A stretch of 64,000 bases of DNA from Nocardia cyriacigeorgica (GTDB lineage: Bacteria > Actinomycetota > Actinomycetes > Mycobacteriales > Mycobacteriaceae): NCBI RefSeq assembly GCF_010868145.1, contig NZ_JAAGUY010000015.1, positions 62,001-126,000 of the forward strand, in the 5' to 3' direction. Positions 45,761 to 53,792 of the stretch are shown here, one piece after another (within the stretch, counting starts at the first letter, position 1; each line of letters begins with the position of its first letter). The notes below the pieces were generated by a model. It saw only the letters and a list, made by a program, of their open reading frames with translations, was not told the DNA's origin and did not search any database. The translations under genes and the position numbers were made by a program.

Positions 45761-46237
45761 ATGCTCGTTGTCACCGGCCAGATCATTGCCGTCGTCGCCG
45801 TTCTCGCCAATGCCGTCGTCTACGGCACCGATGTCTGCGGGGCCGCGATCACCCGGTCCGTATATCGCAAGCTCGATGATGCGACCGTGACCATCAGCGC
45901 GGGATGGGGTCACTACTACGGCGACAAGCGCATGCCGGTCTTCGGCGTGAGCGGTGTGGTCACCGCGGTGCTCACGCTGCTGATCGCGCTGGTAGCCGGG
46001 CAGATCGGTGCCGCCGTCGCGGCGGGGATCACAGTGGCGGCACTGCTCACCTGGCTCGCCTTCTACGTCCGCATCGCCAAGCCGATCAATACCAAGCAGA
46101 CGGCCGCCGCCCAGAGCGGCATCATTCCGGCGGATGCCCGTGCGCTCCAGGACAAGTGGGACAGCATCCTGAAGTACCGCGTCACCCTCCAGTTCATAGC
46201 CATTGCCGGACTGTGCGCCGCGCTGATCCTGTTCTGA
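45761..46237 (+). CDS. DUF1772-type (anthrone oxygenase-like) membrane protein
   Basis: A 158-residue protein with about four membrane helices: VVTGQIIAVVAVLANAVVYG, GVVTAVLTLLIALVAGQIGAA, TVAALLTWLAFYV and LQFIAIAGLCAALILF. The layout, with a loop containing FYVRIAKPINTK and DKWDSILKYR, resembles DUF1772 proteins. ATG at 45761 follows GGAAGGGAAG. A PPOX-type oxidoreductase follows 67 bp later, probably co-transcribed. The double palindrome upstream indicates tight control. Function unknown. Confidence 0.75.
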   Translation: MLVVTGQIIAVVAVLANAVVYGTDVCGAAITRSVYRKLDDATVTISAGWGHYYGDKRMPVFGVSGVVTAVLTLLIALVAGQIGAAVAAGITVAALLTWLAFYVRIAKPINTKQTAAAQSGIIPADARALQDKWDSILKYRVTLQFIAIAGLCAALILF

Positions 46238-46304
46238 TCTCACCCCACAAATTCCGGCTGATCGCCGTTCCGAACACCTGATATCTCACCGAGGAGTAAC
46301 CACC

Positions 46305-46703
46305 ATGACCTTCACCATCGCCGAACAGCAGTTCCTCGCGGAGGCCGGGATCGGCCGACTGGCCACCGTGTCGCCCGACGGCATTGTGCAGAACAACCCG
46401 ACCAGCTATCGGGTGAACGCCGACGGCACGATCGATATCGGGGGCATGCGTATGCGCGCCAGCCGCAAGTACCGCAACGTCGAGGCGGGCAGCCGGGTAT
46501 CGTTCGTCATCGACCAGCAGGTTTCCCTTGACCCCTACGTGATTCGCGGAATCGAGGTCCGCGGCACGGCCGAGGCGCTCGACGACGAGGAGCCTCTGTT
46601 CCCACCCCAGGAACGGGCGATCATCCGCATCCGGCCCGAACGGATCATCTCCTGGGGCATCGACGGCGGATCCTTCGACTTCACCAGTCGCGACGCCGAG
46701 TAG
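46305..46703 (+). CDS. PPOX-class F420-dependent oxidoreductase
   Basis: A 132-residue split-barrel flavin/deazaflavin protein: FLAEAGIGRLATVSPDGIVQ and YRVNADGTIDIGG at the N-terminus, KYRNVEAGSRVSFVID, IRGIEVRGTAEAL and IRIRPERIISWGID at the C-terminus. Small proteins with this pattern in actinobacteria bind F420 rather than FMN. ATG at 46305 has GAGGAG at 8 nt. A hairpin terminator follows 16 nt after the stop. Substrate unknown. Confidence 0.88.
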   Translation: MTFTIAEQQFLAEAGIGRLATVSPDGIVQNNPTSYRVNADGTIDIGGMRMRASRKYRNVEAGSRVSFVIDQQVSLDPYVIRGIEVRGTAEALDDEEPLFPPQERAIIRIRPERIISWGIDGGSFDFTSRDAE

Positions 46704-46719
46704 TTCCGGCATGGTGGGC

Positions 46720-46755
46720 GCTGGTGGATCACTCAGGGATGAGTGATCCACCAGC
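46720..46755. terminator. Perfect 15-bp hairpin
   Basis: GCTGGTGGATCACTC (46720-46734) and its exact complement (46741-46755) surround a 6-nt loop. It ends the DUF1772/PPOX unit. The left arm and loop also contain the stop of the decayed DUF397 gene on the other strand. Confidence 0.75.
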
Positions 46756-46914
46756 CCGCGCCCGCGAGAAACGCGTCCCAGGCGCGCGGTGCGAAGACGA
46801 GGGCAGGGCCCTGGGACACTCTCGGACTTCCGGACACTGGGCAATGTCCGAAATATGTTGCGGAGACTTGTAGTCGAATGGCCCTCCGTGAACCAGTGAA
46901 TCAGGGCGGCGCAT
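46733..46914 (-). pseudogene. Frameshifted DUF397 gene remnant
   Basis: From ATG at 46914 one frame reads FDYKSPQHISDIAQCPEVRE, the start of a DUF397 domain. After VRE the family text continues in another frame as SQGPALVFAPRAWDAFLAGA and stops at 46733-46735. The intact copy at 50633 reads VRDSKNPTGPALVFAPGEWDAFLAGA, so the homology is clear and one indel (2 extra or 1 missing base) explains the break. No XRE partner gene is next to it. Confidence 0.65.
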
Positions 46915-46963
46915 GCGCTCGGTAAGCGGAACGGGTGGACGACAGCCCTGCTACTGGCCGCTG

Positions 46964-48199
46964 TCAGCATTGCAAGGGCGCCATGTCTCGACACCTCAGC
47001 TCAGGACGGGGCGTACCCACCGCACCACCCCGGGCGTTGCCGGTGGCCTGAGCCAGTCCCCACAGAACCAGTGCGGCGAGTGCGAAGGCCGCGCCGATCC
47101 AGCAGGACGCCGACCATCCCCAGTTTCCGTATGCCCAGGTGACCGCAAGCGCGCCGACGGCCGAGCCGAGAGAATAGAAGGCCATGTAGGCGCCTATGAC
47201 GCTGCTGGCGTGATGTGGGTGCGCTGCGGTCAGCAGGTGCTGGCTGCTGACATGTACCGCCTGGACTGCGAAGTCGAGCACGATGATGCCGATGATGAGC
47301 AGCCACAGGGTTGTTTCGATCCGGGCGATGAGCAGCCAGGAGACAGCGAGCAACGCCAGTGCGGAACCGGTGATCGCCTGTGCGCGATCGGAGTCGGCCC
47401 ATCGCCCCGCGCGAGCGGCGCCGAGCGCTCCGGCCAGGCCCGCCAATCCGAGCAGGCCGATTTGTGTGGTGCCGAGATTCCAAGGCTCGGCGCCGAGCGG
47501 GAGGGCGAGCCCGCTCCAGAGGGTTCCGAAGGACGCGAAAAGGAAGAAGGCGATCAGTCCTCGGCTCAGGAACAGGCGATCAGTGCGCGCGAGTCGTCCC
47601 ATCGATGCCAGCACCTGCCCGTATCGCGCGCCGGGAGTTCCGCGGTCCGGATCGAGTGTCACGCAGACAGCGAAGGCCAGCGCCACGCACAACACGGCGA
47701 GCACCGCGTACACCGCACGCCAGCCGACCGAGTCGCCCAGAACACCCGCGAGGACACGGACACCGAGGATGCCGATCACCACACCTGAGGTGACCGCCCC
47801 GATATTACGACCCCGCTCGCCCGGCGCGGACACGGCGGCGACATACGCGACAGTCACCTGAACCACCACCGCGAACAGACCCGCGAGCGCCAGCCCCGCC
47901 ACCGCGACCGCACCGTTCGGGGCGGCGGCCGCTACCGCAGCCCCCGTCGCGGTGAGCACCAGCAACACCGCGATGAGCCGCCGACGATTCACCACGTCCC
48001 CGAGCGGAACCAGCAAGACCAAACCGGCGAAGTAGCCGATCTGTCCGGCGGCGACCAGCCCGCCGACCGACTCACTCGCCAATCCCAAGTCGGCGCCCAC
48101 CACCTCCAGCACCGGCTGGATCGCGTAGATCGTCGACACGGCCACCGCACACACCAGCGCCAAGACCGAACGCCGCGACGTCGTGATTCCTACCGCCAC
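46964..48199 (-). CDS. MFS transporter (12-TMS drug/arabinose-efflux type)
   Basis: A 411-residue major-facilitator protein: AVSTIYAIQPVLEVVGADLGL in helix 1, VLLVPLGDVVNRRRLIAVLL (motif A) and about 12 helices in all. It resembles the EmrD/AraJ-like sugar or drug efflux proteins of the YnfM group. GTG at 48199 follows GGGAGG at 4 nt; the in-frame TTG at 48211 would lose that site. It is divergent from an HxlR regulator, its probable controller. Confidence 0.9.
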   Translation of the reverse strand: MAVGITTSRRSVLALVCAVAVSTIYAIQPVLEVVGADLGLASESVGGLVAAGQIGYFAGLVLLVPLGDVVNRRRLIAVLLVLTATGAAVAAAAPNGAVAVAGLALAGLFAVVVQVTVAYVAAVSAPGERGRNIGAVTSGVVIGILGVRVLAGVLGDSVGWRAVYAVLAVLCVALAFAVCVTLDPDRGTPGARYGQVLASMGRLARTDRLFLSRGLIAFFLFASFGTLWSGLALPLGAEPWNLGTTQIGLLGLAGLAGALGAARAGRWADSDRAQAITGSALALLAVSWLLIARIETTLWLLIIGIIVLDFAVQAVHVSSQHLLTAAHPHHASSVIGAYMAFYSLGSAVGALAVTWAYGNWGWSASCWIGAAFALAALVLWGLAQATGNARGGAVGTPRPELRCRDMAPLQC

Positions 48200-48203
48200 C
48201 GAA

Positions 48204-48278
48204 CCTCCCAATTAGTAGCAAAATGCAACTGTTCGGAGCGTAAGGCATAATAGTTTCAAATTGCAACCGATTGGGAGG
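48204..48278. promoter_or_regulatory. Divergent MFS/HxlR regulatory region
   Basis: The two ribosome-binding regions form an inverted repeat, CCTCCCAAT (48204-48212) and ATTGGGAGG (48270-48278). Inside are two ATGCAAC/TTGCAAC elements, possible HxlR half-sites. Confidence 0.4.
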
Positions 48279-48284
48279 CGGCTC

Positions 48285-48761
48285 ATGACCACGACGCTGG
48301 GTTCCGGCCGAGAGTGGACCGATCCGACCTGCCCGGTCGCGCGGGCCGTCGACCTCATGGGTGACCGGTGGAGCCTGCTGATCGTGCGCGACGCCATGGA
48401 CGGCGCGGCGTCATTCACCGACTTCCAGCAACGACTCGGGATAGCCCGCAACATCCTCACCGACCGGCTGCGCAGGCTCGTCGATCACGGCATCTTCACC
48501 ACGACCACCGCCCCCGGCGGCAAGCGGCACACCTATGAACTCACCGACGCCGGGTTGGACCTGTTCACCGTTGTCGTGGCGTTGCGACAATGGGGAGAAC
48601 GTCACGCCTTCACCGATAACGAACCACATTCGACACTCGTCGGCAGTGACGATAGCCCCGTCGCCCGGCTACGCACCGAAGACCACGGGGGCAACCTCGT
48701 CACCGCAGCGACCACCCACGTGCGCAAGGCGGGAAGTGGCGCTTCGGAATCGAAGGCATGA
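48285..48761 (+). CDS. HxlR-family transcriptional regulator
   Basis: A 158-residue winged-helix protein: DPTCPVARAVDLMGDRWSLL carries the conserved N-terminal cysteine typical of redox- or aldehyde-sensing HxlR proteins, then FTDFQQRLGIARNILTDRLRRL and the wing KRHTYELTDAGLDL. A roughly 45-residue extension follows the core domain. ATG at 48285 has GGGAGG at 6 nt. It is divergent from the MFS gene. Confidence 0.9.
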   Translation: MTTTLGSGREWTDPTCPVARAVDLMGDRWSLLIVRDAMDGAASFTDFQQRLGIARNILTDRLRRLVDHGIFTTTTAPGGKRHTYELTDAGLDLFTVVVALRQWGERHAFTDNEPHSTLVGSDDSPVARLRTEDHGGNLVTAATTHVRKAGSGASESKA

Positions 48762-48851
48762 TCAGCCGAGCAGAGATGCCGGCGCTCGCCGCCGCTCGGG
48801 TGGATTCACCGACCGAACGAGCTCGGACGACGCAGGGGTTCGCCGGCACCG

Positions 48852-50417
48852 TCAGGCAGCGGTGGAACCTGGCTGCGCATAGTGACGCAGTCGTTCATGG
48901 TGTTGTTCGCCGGCTCGTTCGTTTCGCAGGTGGATACGTGAGAGTGTTTCGGCGAGTAATTCGTTGGCGTGGTGGCGGTGGTTGACTCGCGGCGTTCGGT
49001 GGGGGTCGATGTGGGGTGGGGCGATCCAGGCGGTGCGCCCGGCATGAGGTGAGCGCGGGCCTTCGGTACGGGTTTTCCAGCCTCCGGGGCCGTCGTGGAT
49101 GAGTGCGTGGCAGGCGTCGCAGGCCAAGGTGAGGTTGGTGATGTCAGTGTGGCCGTTGTCGCGGTAGCCGAGGACATGATGGACTGCGGACATGCTCGCG
49201 GGGGCATCGCAACCCGGGCGTGAGCAGCCCTTCAGGGCAGCGATCAGCGCGATCCGCTGCGCCGAGGAGGCGAGCCGTCTGGTTCGGCCGAGGTGCAGGG
49301 GTAGACCGTCGTGGTCGAATACGGCGAGCCAGGGTTGGGATCGTTGGGCCAGGGCGAGTGCATCTTGAAGGGGGACGGTGCCGCCGGTAGCGGTCGTCGC
49401 GACCCCGGCGCTGCGTTCGATGTCGTCGATGCTCATGGTGAGGATCGTGTAGACCGGCAGGCCGCGGTGGGCGCCGAGCCGCTCGGCGATCAGGCCGGAA
49501 TTGAGAATAGCTTTGAGCGCATCATGGTTTCGCTGGGAGCTGGTGCGGTGGTCCCGTGCGGCTGCCTCGGCGAGTGCGGTGGGATCTGTCCAGATGCCGT
49601 CGGGCGGCTCGGGTGTCACATCAGTGTCGGAGGGTTGCCGGGCCGGGGTGTGTTCACCGGTCTCGGATGAACGCCGGGCGGGAGTGGGGCTTTCGGGGTC
49701 GTCGGGGTTGCACATGCCGGGGCGGGCGTACTTGGCCAGCAATGGATCCAGCAGGGCGCGTAGGACGGGGTCGATCTCGCCTCGGATCGGGCTCATCCCA
49801 TCGGGGCGTTGGCGGCCGATGATGATGCCGCGCATGCGGGCTCGATCATGATCGGTGGTGAGGCGGCCGTCGGGGTCGAGGTAGGCCAGGATCTTGTCGC
49901 CAACCTTGCCGATATCGTCCGGGGACCCGGTGCGGGCGAAATCGGTCAAGATTTCCTCGGCGGCCTGCCGGTCATCATGTGTGGCGCCGCGCGGGACACG
50001 ATTCATTACGGTGGCGATACCGCGGGCGTGATCGCCGGAGATCTCACCGGCGGTCAAGGCTTTCGCGGTGTGCGGCAGCAACGGTTCGACGGGATCGCCA
50101 CCCATGTCATGAAACGTCGCCACCGAGTGTGCCTGGTGCACGCGGGCACCAGCGTCCGCACTGGCGAGGTTCAGGGTTTCCATCACAAAGCGTTTCAACG
50201 ACTTCGACCCGTTCCGGGCAGGCAGCGACCGCTCAGAAGCCTCCACCAGCAGCCGGTGGCGCACCATGGTCAGCATCCGCGAGCACCGCTCCACCTCCCG
50301 CATCATCGTGATGACACCGGCATCCGACAGCGGCGTCAGCGGCTCATCGAGCAGGTCGGTGACGGCCGTGTGCAGGCGGGCCGCCGCGCCTTCTTCGATC
50401 CCCCCACTCGAATGCAT
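48852..50417 (-). CDS. DUF222 / HNH endonuclease-domain protein (13E12-type repeat family)
   Basis: A 521-residue protein. The N-terminal two thirds is a DUF222 domain (LARSLPARNGSKSLKRF-type region, AGEISGDHARGIATVMNRVP, RGEIDPVLRALLDPLLAK). The C-terminal HNH motif is VHHVLGYRDNGHTDITNL followed by CDACHALIHDG, with CSRPGCD before it as a zinc-type pair. The family is highly repeated in Mycobacterium and Nocardia and may be mobile. ATG at 50417 lies 6 nt after TATTAT, suggesting a leaderless message. Biological role unknown. Confidence 0.92.
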   Translation of the reverse strand: MHSSGGIEEGAAARLHTAVTDLLDEPLTPLSDAGVITMMREVERCSRMLTMVRHRLLVEASERSLPARNGSKSLKRFVMETLNLASADAGARVHQAHSVATFHDMGGDPVEPLLPHTAKALTAGEISGDHARGIATVMNRVPRGATHDDRQAAEEILTDFARTGSPDDIGKVGDKILAYLDPDGRLTTDHDRARMRGIIIGRQRPDGMSPIRGEIDPVLRALLDPLLAKYARPGMCNPDDPESPTPARRSSETGEHTPARQPSDTDVTPEPPDGIWTDPTALAEAAARDHRTSSQRNHDALKAILNSGLIAERLGAHRGLPVYTILTMSIDDIERSAGVATTATGGTVPLQDALALAQRSQPWLAVFDHDGLPLHLGRTRRLASSAQRIALIAALKGCSRPGCDAPASMSAVHHVLGYRDNGHTDITNLTLACDACHALIHDGPGGWKTRTEGPRSPHAGRTAWIAPPHIDPHRTPRVNHRHHANELLAETLSRIHLRNERAGEQHHERLRHYAQPGSTAA

Positions 50418-50632
50418 GTTCGAATAATATCGCACCCGCCGCCCCAGAAACAGCGAAATCCACATCTGAACTGCACGTCTTCACACTGGACGCACGACCG
50501 AAACAGCGGAGGCCAGAGGCCCTACTCGATCACCGATCGACCAACGAATTCACGTCGACGGCAAGCGAATTGATGACGGCTGGAGAGAGGTCGGCGCCCC
50601 ACCGCCGCTCAGGGCATGGGGCGCCGGGTTTC

Positions 50633-50839
50633 TCACGGACGATCGAACTCGCCTCTTCGCGCACCGGCGAGGAATGCATCCCACTCGCCTGGAGCGAAAA
50701 CGAGGGCTGGGCCGGTGGGGTTCTTGGAGTCACGGACACCGACGATGCCTGTATCAAGGTGGGCTACCTCGACGCACTCTTTGGTCGACGAGCTCTTGCT
50801 GCTCTTGAACCACCGGGCTCCAGCTAGGTCGACACTCAT
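50633..50839 (-). CDS. DUF397-domain protein
   Basis: A 68-residue protein: ARWFKSSKSSSTKECVEVAH, then GVRDSKNPTGPALVFAPGEW and DAFLAGARRGEFDRP, the full DUF397 pattern. The ATG overlaps the stop of the XRE gene by 4 bp (ATGA), so the two are coupled. In streptomycetes such XRE/DUF397 pairs (WhiJ/BldB-like) influence development and antibiotic production, and some behave like toxin-antitoxin pairs. The role here is inference. Confidence 0.9.
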   Translation of the reverse strand: MSVDLAGARWFKSSKSSSTKECVEVAHLDTGIVGVRDSKNPTGPALVFAPGEWDAFLAGARRGEFDRP

Positions 50840-51726
50840 CGCTGTAACTCCTTCGCTACATTCAGGAGCAGGTCACGGCTCCCTTGCTCGTTCAACGCTA
50901 CACGGGAAATCCGCGCCAGCAGCTTGCGATATCGGTCCACCTCGGGCTCGTCCTCGATGTACAGATCGCCGGAATAGCCTTCGACATAGACCACAGGCGG
51001 CTCAGGGATCTTCGGCGCGGACAGTGGCGGAAACTCCAGCATGAGAAAGCTTCCCGCCAACAGCCCGGGGTGGCTTGCCGCATCGAATGGCACGATCCGA
51101 ATCGAGATACCCGGCCGATCCATCAACTGCGTCAGCCGCTCGAGCTGCCCGGCCATCACCCCCGGGCCGCCAGTCTGCTCATGCAACACCGACTCCGACA
51201 GCAATACGTCCATCGCGAAGTCGTCGTCATCCAACCGCGACTGCCTGTGATTCGCCACCGCGATCCGCCGTTCGATCGCCGCGGTATCCACGTCCGGCGA
51301 CTCCGCCCATGCGAGTGCTCGGCGATACTCCGGAGTCTGCAACAGACCGGGTATGACCGCGATTTTCCACGCCGTAATCCGGCTGGCCGCATCCTCCAAC
51401 GCCAGGTAGTGGTCGAAGCCTGCGCTGAGCTGATCAGCAAACGCCCGCCACCATCCACCGCCCGACTTCTGCGCCGTTCGGAACTCTTGAAGTAGACCCA
51501 ACAGCACCCGCCGATCACCATCACTCGCCGCATACCGATCGCACAGCGCGTTCACCTGAAGCGACGACACCCGCGTCCCGTGCCCATCCTCGATGCGCCC
51601 GATGCTTTGCGGCGACAACTCGATCGCCCGTGCCGCCGCCGACTGGCTGATCCCGGCTCGTTCTCTCAGTTTGCGCAGTTCCCGCCCCAATGCCCTGCGC
51701 GGAAGCGTAGTTCCCACCCTGCTCAC
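50836..51726 (-). CDS. XRE-type helix-turn-helix regulator with DUF5753 domain
   Basis: A 296-residue protein. The N-terminal XRE helix-turn-helix is LGRELRKLRERAGISQSAAA with IELSPQSIGRIEDG. Residues about 95-285 are the DUF5753 domain (WKIAVIPGLLQTPEYRRAL, VLLSESVLHEQTGGPGVM, ISIRIVPFDAASHPGLLAGS). It is first of a two-gene unit with the DUF397 gene and is a standard actinomycete regulatory pair. ATG at 51726. Divergent from the recombinase-like gene at 52008. Confidence 0.92.
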   Translation of the reverse strand: MSRVGTTLPRRALGRELRKLRERAGISQSAAARAIELSPQSIGRIEDGHGTRVSSLQVNALCDRYAASDGDRRVLLGLLQEFRTAQKSGGGWWRAFADQLSAGFDHYLALEDAASRITAWKIAVIPGLLQTPEYRRALAWAESPDVDTAAIERRIAVANHRQSRLDDDDFAMDVLLSESVLHEQTGGPGVMAGQLERLTQLMDRPGISIRIVPFDAASHPGLLAGSFLMLEFPPLSAPKIPEPPVVYVEGYSGDLYIEDEPEVDRYRKLLARISRVALNEQGSRDLLLNVAKELQR

Positions 51727-52007
51727 CTCTCCGTACTGGAATGCTCCGAATTGGAACGATTTGACCTAGAGATGCCCGCACACGAAGTGTGGCAGCGCGG
51801 TGCGAGAAATGCCAGTGTGCGCGTGTCGATTTCGGCGCGTCGCGTGTCTACTGATCGCAGCGCACGACGGCGGGAAAGCCTCGCCGCACATCCGGCATCG
51901 AGTCCGGAGTACTCAGTTCCTGGATGGTTCATCGGGTCCCCGCCCGCAGCACCCCGTTGAACCCCGCCGTCGTGCGCCCCATCAGAAACTCACAGCGAGG
52001 GAACGAT
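51727..52007. promoter_or_regulatory. Divergent spacer between XRE and recombinase-like genes
   Basis: 281 bp with no recognisable coding sequence. GGAAT and GGAAC elements just upstream of the XRE start (51738-51757) may be half-sites for the XRE protein. A good ribosome site GAGGGA precedes 52008. Confidence 0.35.
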
Positions 52008-52328
52008 ATGAAAGCCGTTGTGTACCTGAATGCGTCGTACTGCGAAGATCGTCGGCAGGGTTATGAAATGGAAGCGCGCGCCTTCGCCGCCAAGCAGGGC
52101 TATTCCGTCGCCAGAACTGTGGTCGAAGCCAAGAACGACGCACTCCCCTGGCTGCTGCTGAAGGCGAAGCAATTACAGGTGACCGCGATCGTGACACCGT
52201 CCATCGATCACATCGGCGCCCGCGCCCAAGACGTTCTCGACCGCTGCGACCTCCTGATCGTCTACCCCAGCGGCTTCCTCCCTCACGGCACCCGCCTCGC
52301 CATCCCGGCTCACGCCTCCCGCCCATGA
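52008..52328 (+). CDS. Serine-recombinase-like N-terminal domain protein, catalytically degenerate
   Basis: 106 residues. MKAVVYLNAS aligns with the resolvase start (YARVS pattern) and keeps the serine at position 10. YEMEARAFAAKQGY matches the following helix. The IVTPSIDHIGARAQDVL strand-helix matches the DRLGR region, but the two arginines are His and Ala there, and the arginine before the serine is Asn. There is no DNA-binding domain. It is therefore probably a regulatory or vestigial recombinase fold. ATG at 52008 has GAGGGA at 6 nt. The next gene overlaps its stop by 4 bp. Confidence 0.65.
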   Translation: MKAVVYLNASYCEDRRQGYEMEARAFAAKQGYSVARTVVEAKNDALPWLLLKAKQLQVTAIVTPSIDHIGARAQDVLDRCDLLIVYPSGFLPHGTRLAIPAHASRP

Positions 52329-52612
52329 CCGGCCCCTACGGCCCAGACCTCGGCCTCGGCCTCGGCGGCGATATCCCGATCAACCACGACGCCCCGAAAC
52401 CCGGCACCGGATTCTTCCGCGACGAACTCGAATCAATGCTGACATACCACATAACCTGCGCCCCATGCGCTTTCAAGACAGAACTACTGAACCTGCTGGA
52501 ACGAATGAAGCATCATGACATCACCTTTGCCCGCGTGAGCTATCAGAAAGGGAATGTCGGATCAGAACTACCGCGAGCCTGGATATCTGATGTGAATGAC
52601 GGCGATGAATAA
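52325..52612 (+). CDS. Small hypothetical protein coupled to the recombinase-like gene
   Basis: 95 residues, ATG overlapping the previous stop (ATGA). The N-terminus is Gly/Pro-rich; the middle has LTYHITCAPCAFKTELLNLL with a CxxC, then a charged C-terminus ending DVNDGDE. I do not recognise a family. Tight coupling suggests that it works with the protein at 52008. Confidence 0.6.
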   Translation: MTGPYGPDLGLGLGGDIPINHDAPKPGTGFFRDELESMLTYHITCAPCAFKTELLNLLERMKHHDITFARVSYQKGNVGSELPRAWISDVNDGDE

Positions 52613-52703
52613 CGGCGGAGCTCTGGTATCGCAGCATCCTGTCGCCTTCGGCGAGACGCAACGGATCCTCAGCGACGCAGAATCCAACACCGGCGCCGGC
52701 ATA

Positions 52704-52739
52704 CCGAAATCCGGCCGGGCACATGCCGACCGGATTCGG
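52704..52739. terminator. Bidirectional hairpin terminator
   Basis: CCGAAATCCGGCCGGGCA and TGCCGACCGGATTCGG form an almost continuous stem between convergent genes ending at 52612 (+) and 52774 (-). Confidence 0.5.
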
Positions 52740-52773
52740 GTTGTTCATTTATGGTTTCGAGCGTTTCGAAAGT

Positions 52774-53190
52774 TCAGGCTCGCTTCAGTCCCACATATTG
52801 CAGGACTGCGAATCCGCCGACGGTGATTGCCTGGAGTACCGCCCAGATCGCGCCTACCACGGTCAGATCCAGGCCGGCGGCGGCGAGGGCGACCAAGCTG
52901 AGGACGACCCAAGCAGCGTTGCCTGCGATGACAACCCGGACCGCTGCGGAGTTGATGTTCGCCTGGGCGCCGACGAGAGCCACGCCGATGCCGTAGAGCA
53001 GCAGGAAGATGCCGACCGGGATACCGACGGCGGTGTCGAGGCCGAGCAGGGATTCGATCGGGCCGGACAGCGCCAGGTAGGCGAGGCCGTTGGCGGCGGT
53101 CACCACCGCGTCGAGGCGCAGCGAGAACCGCAACAGTGCGGGCCCGGGGGCGAGCAGCGTGGACAGGTGGCCGGGTGCGGTGGTGGTCAT
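52774..53190 (-). CDS. Four-helix membrane protein of unknown function
   Basis: A 138-residue hydrophobic protein with about four membrane helices (LDAVVTAANGLAYLAL; TAVGIPVGIFLLLYGIGVAL; VVIAGNAAWVVLSLVALAAA; VVGAIWAVLQAITVGGFAVL). The ATG at 53190 has AGGAG at good spacing. It follows the SnoaL-like gene by 33 bp, so the two form a unit. No known family recognised with confidence. Confidence 0.75.
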   Translation of the reverse strand: MTTTAPGHLSTLLAPGPALLRFSLRLDAVVTAANGLAYLALSGPIESLLGLDTAVGIPVGIFLLLYGIGVALVGAQANINSAAVRVVIAGNAAWVVLSLVALAAAGLDLTVVGAIWAVLQAITVGGFAVLQYVGLKRA

Positions 53191-53223
53191 GATTACTCCT
53201 GAAAGATTCGGGGGGAGGCAGGA

Positions 53224-53580
53224 TCAGGCGGCGCTGGGGACCTTGTCGAGGAAGCCGTAGACGCTGGCGATGCGGCCGTCGGCGATGATCGCGACGTCGA
53301 AGCCGACGACGACCGCGGGGCCGTCGACGGGGCCGAGCTCCCACGTGAAGCGCACCTGGTCGTGGTGTCCGTCGATGGGGCCCGCGGGCCGGAACACCCA
53401 GCCAGGGAACTGAGCCTGGACTCCCCCGATGGCGGCGGCCAACTGCTCATGGCCTGCGACCGACACCAGCGGGTCGACGTAGGTGGCGTCGGGGGTGAAG
53501 ACCCGTTCGACGGCGGCGGCGCGGGCCTGCGCGTCGGTGGTGTTCCAGGCTTCCAGGTACTGCGCGACGAGAGTGTTCAT
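53224..53580 (-). CDS. SnoaL/NTF2-like domain protein
   Basis: 118 residues with the NTF2-like fold: VAQYLEAWNTTDAQARAAAV, ERVFTPDATYVDPLVSVAGH, VQAQFPGWVFRP, HHDQVRFTWELG and IADGRIASVYGFLDKVP. Members are enzymes or binding proteins for small ligands. The ATG at 53580 follows GGAGGACAGG. It is first in a two-gene unit with the membrane protein. An inverted repeat CCATAACGT/ACGTTATGG lies upstream next to a TetR remnant. Confidence 0.85.
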   Translation of the reverse strand: MNTLVAQYLEAWNTTDAQARAAAVERVFTPDATYVDPLVSVAGHEQLAAAIGGVQAQFPGWVFRPAGPIDGHHDQVRFTWELGPVDGPAVVVGFDVAIIADGRIASVYGFLDKVPSAA

Positions 53581-53588
53581 CCTGTCCT

Positions 53589-53646
53589 CCATAACGTCTG
53601 ATCTGCGGTTTCTCCGCCTGATCGGTTGATGAGAACTACGTTATGG
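53589..53646. repeat. Inverted repeat CCATAACGT ... ACGTTATGG
   Basis: Two 9-bp exact inverted copies (53589-53597 and 53638-53646) bracket the region upstream of the SnoaL-like gene. They could be paired operator sites of the lost TetR regulator. Confidence 0.4.
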
Positions 53647-53700
53647 GCGGGCAGGGGGTCGCCGAATCAGTCATCTATAAGTACTTTTCGGCCGCGGTTA
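53622..53700 (+). pseudogene. TetR helix-turn-helix remnant
   Basis: In one plus-strand frame the text GVAESVIYKYFS is the turn and recognition helix of a TetR regulator. It is preceded by a stop at 53619-53621, not by the usual first 30 residues, and is followed by unrelated sequence. This looks like a fragment of a regulator once divergent from the SnoaL-like gene. Confidence 0.35.
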
Positions 53701-53792
53701 CCTATGCCCCTTCGGGTCGCTCGGCCGGGCGATGCCGGTGCCAACCCATGCCCGATCGCGCAGGGCCTCCGGGCGAGAGCGATCCCCGCTCC

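Noticed and set aside
48852-50417. DUF222/HNH gene as evidence of an insertion sequence or intein
   Set aside because: No terminal inverted repeats or target duplication seen; the family is a common chromosomal repeat in actinobacteria.
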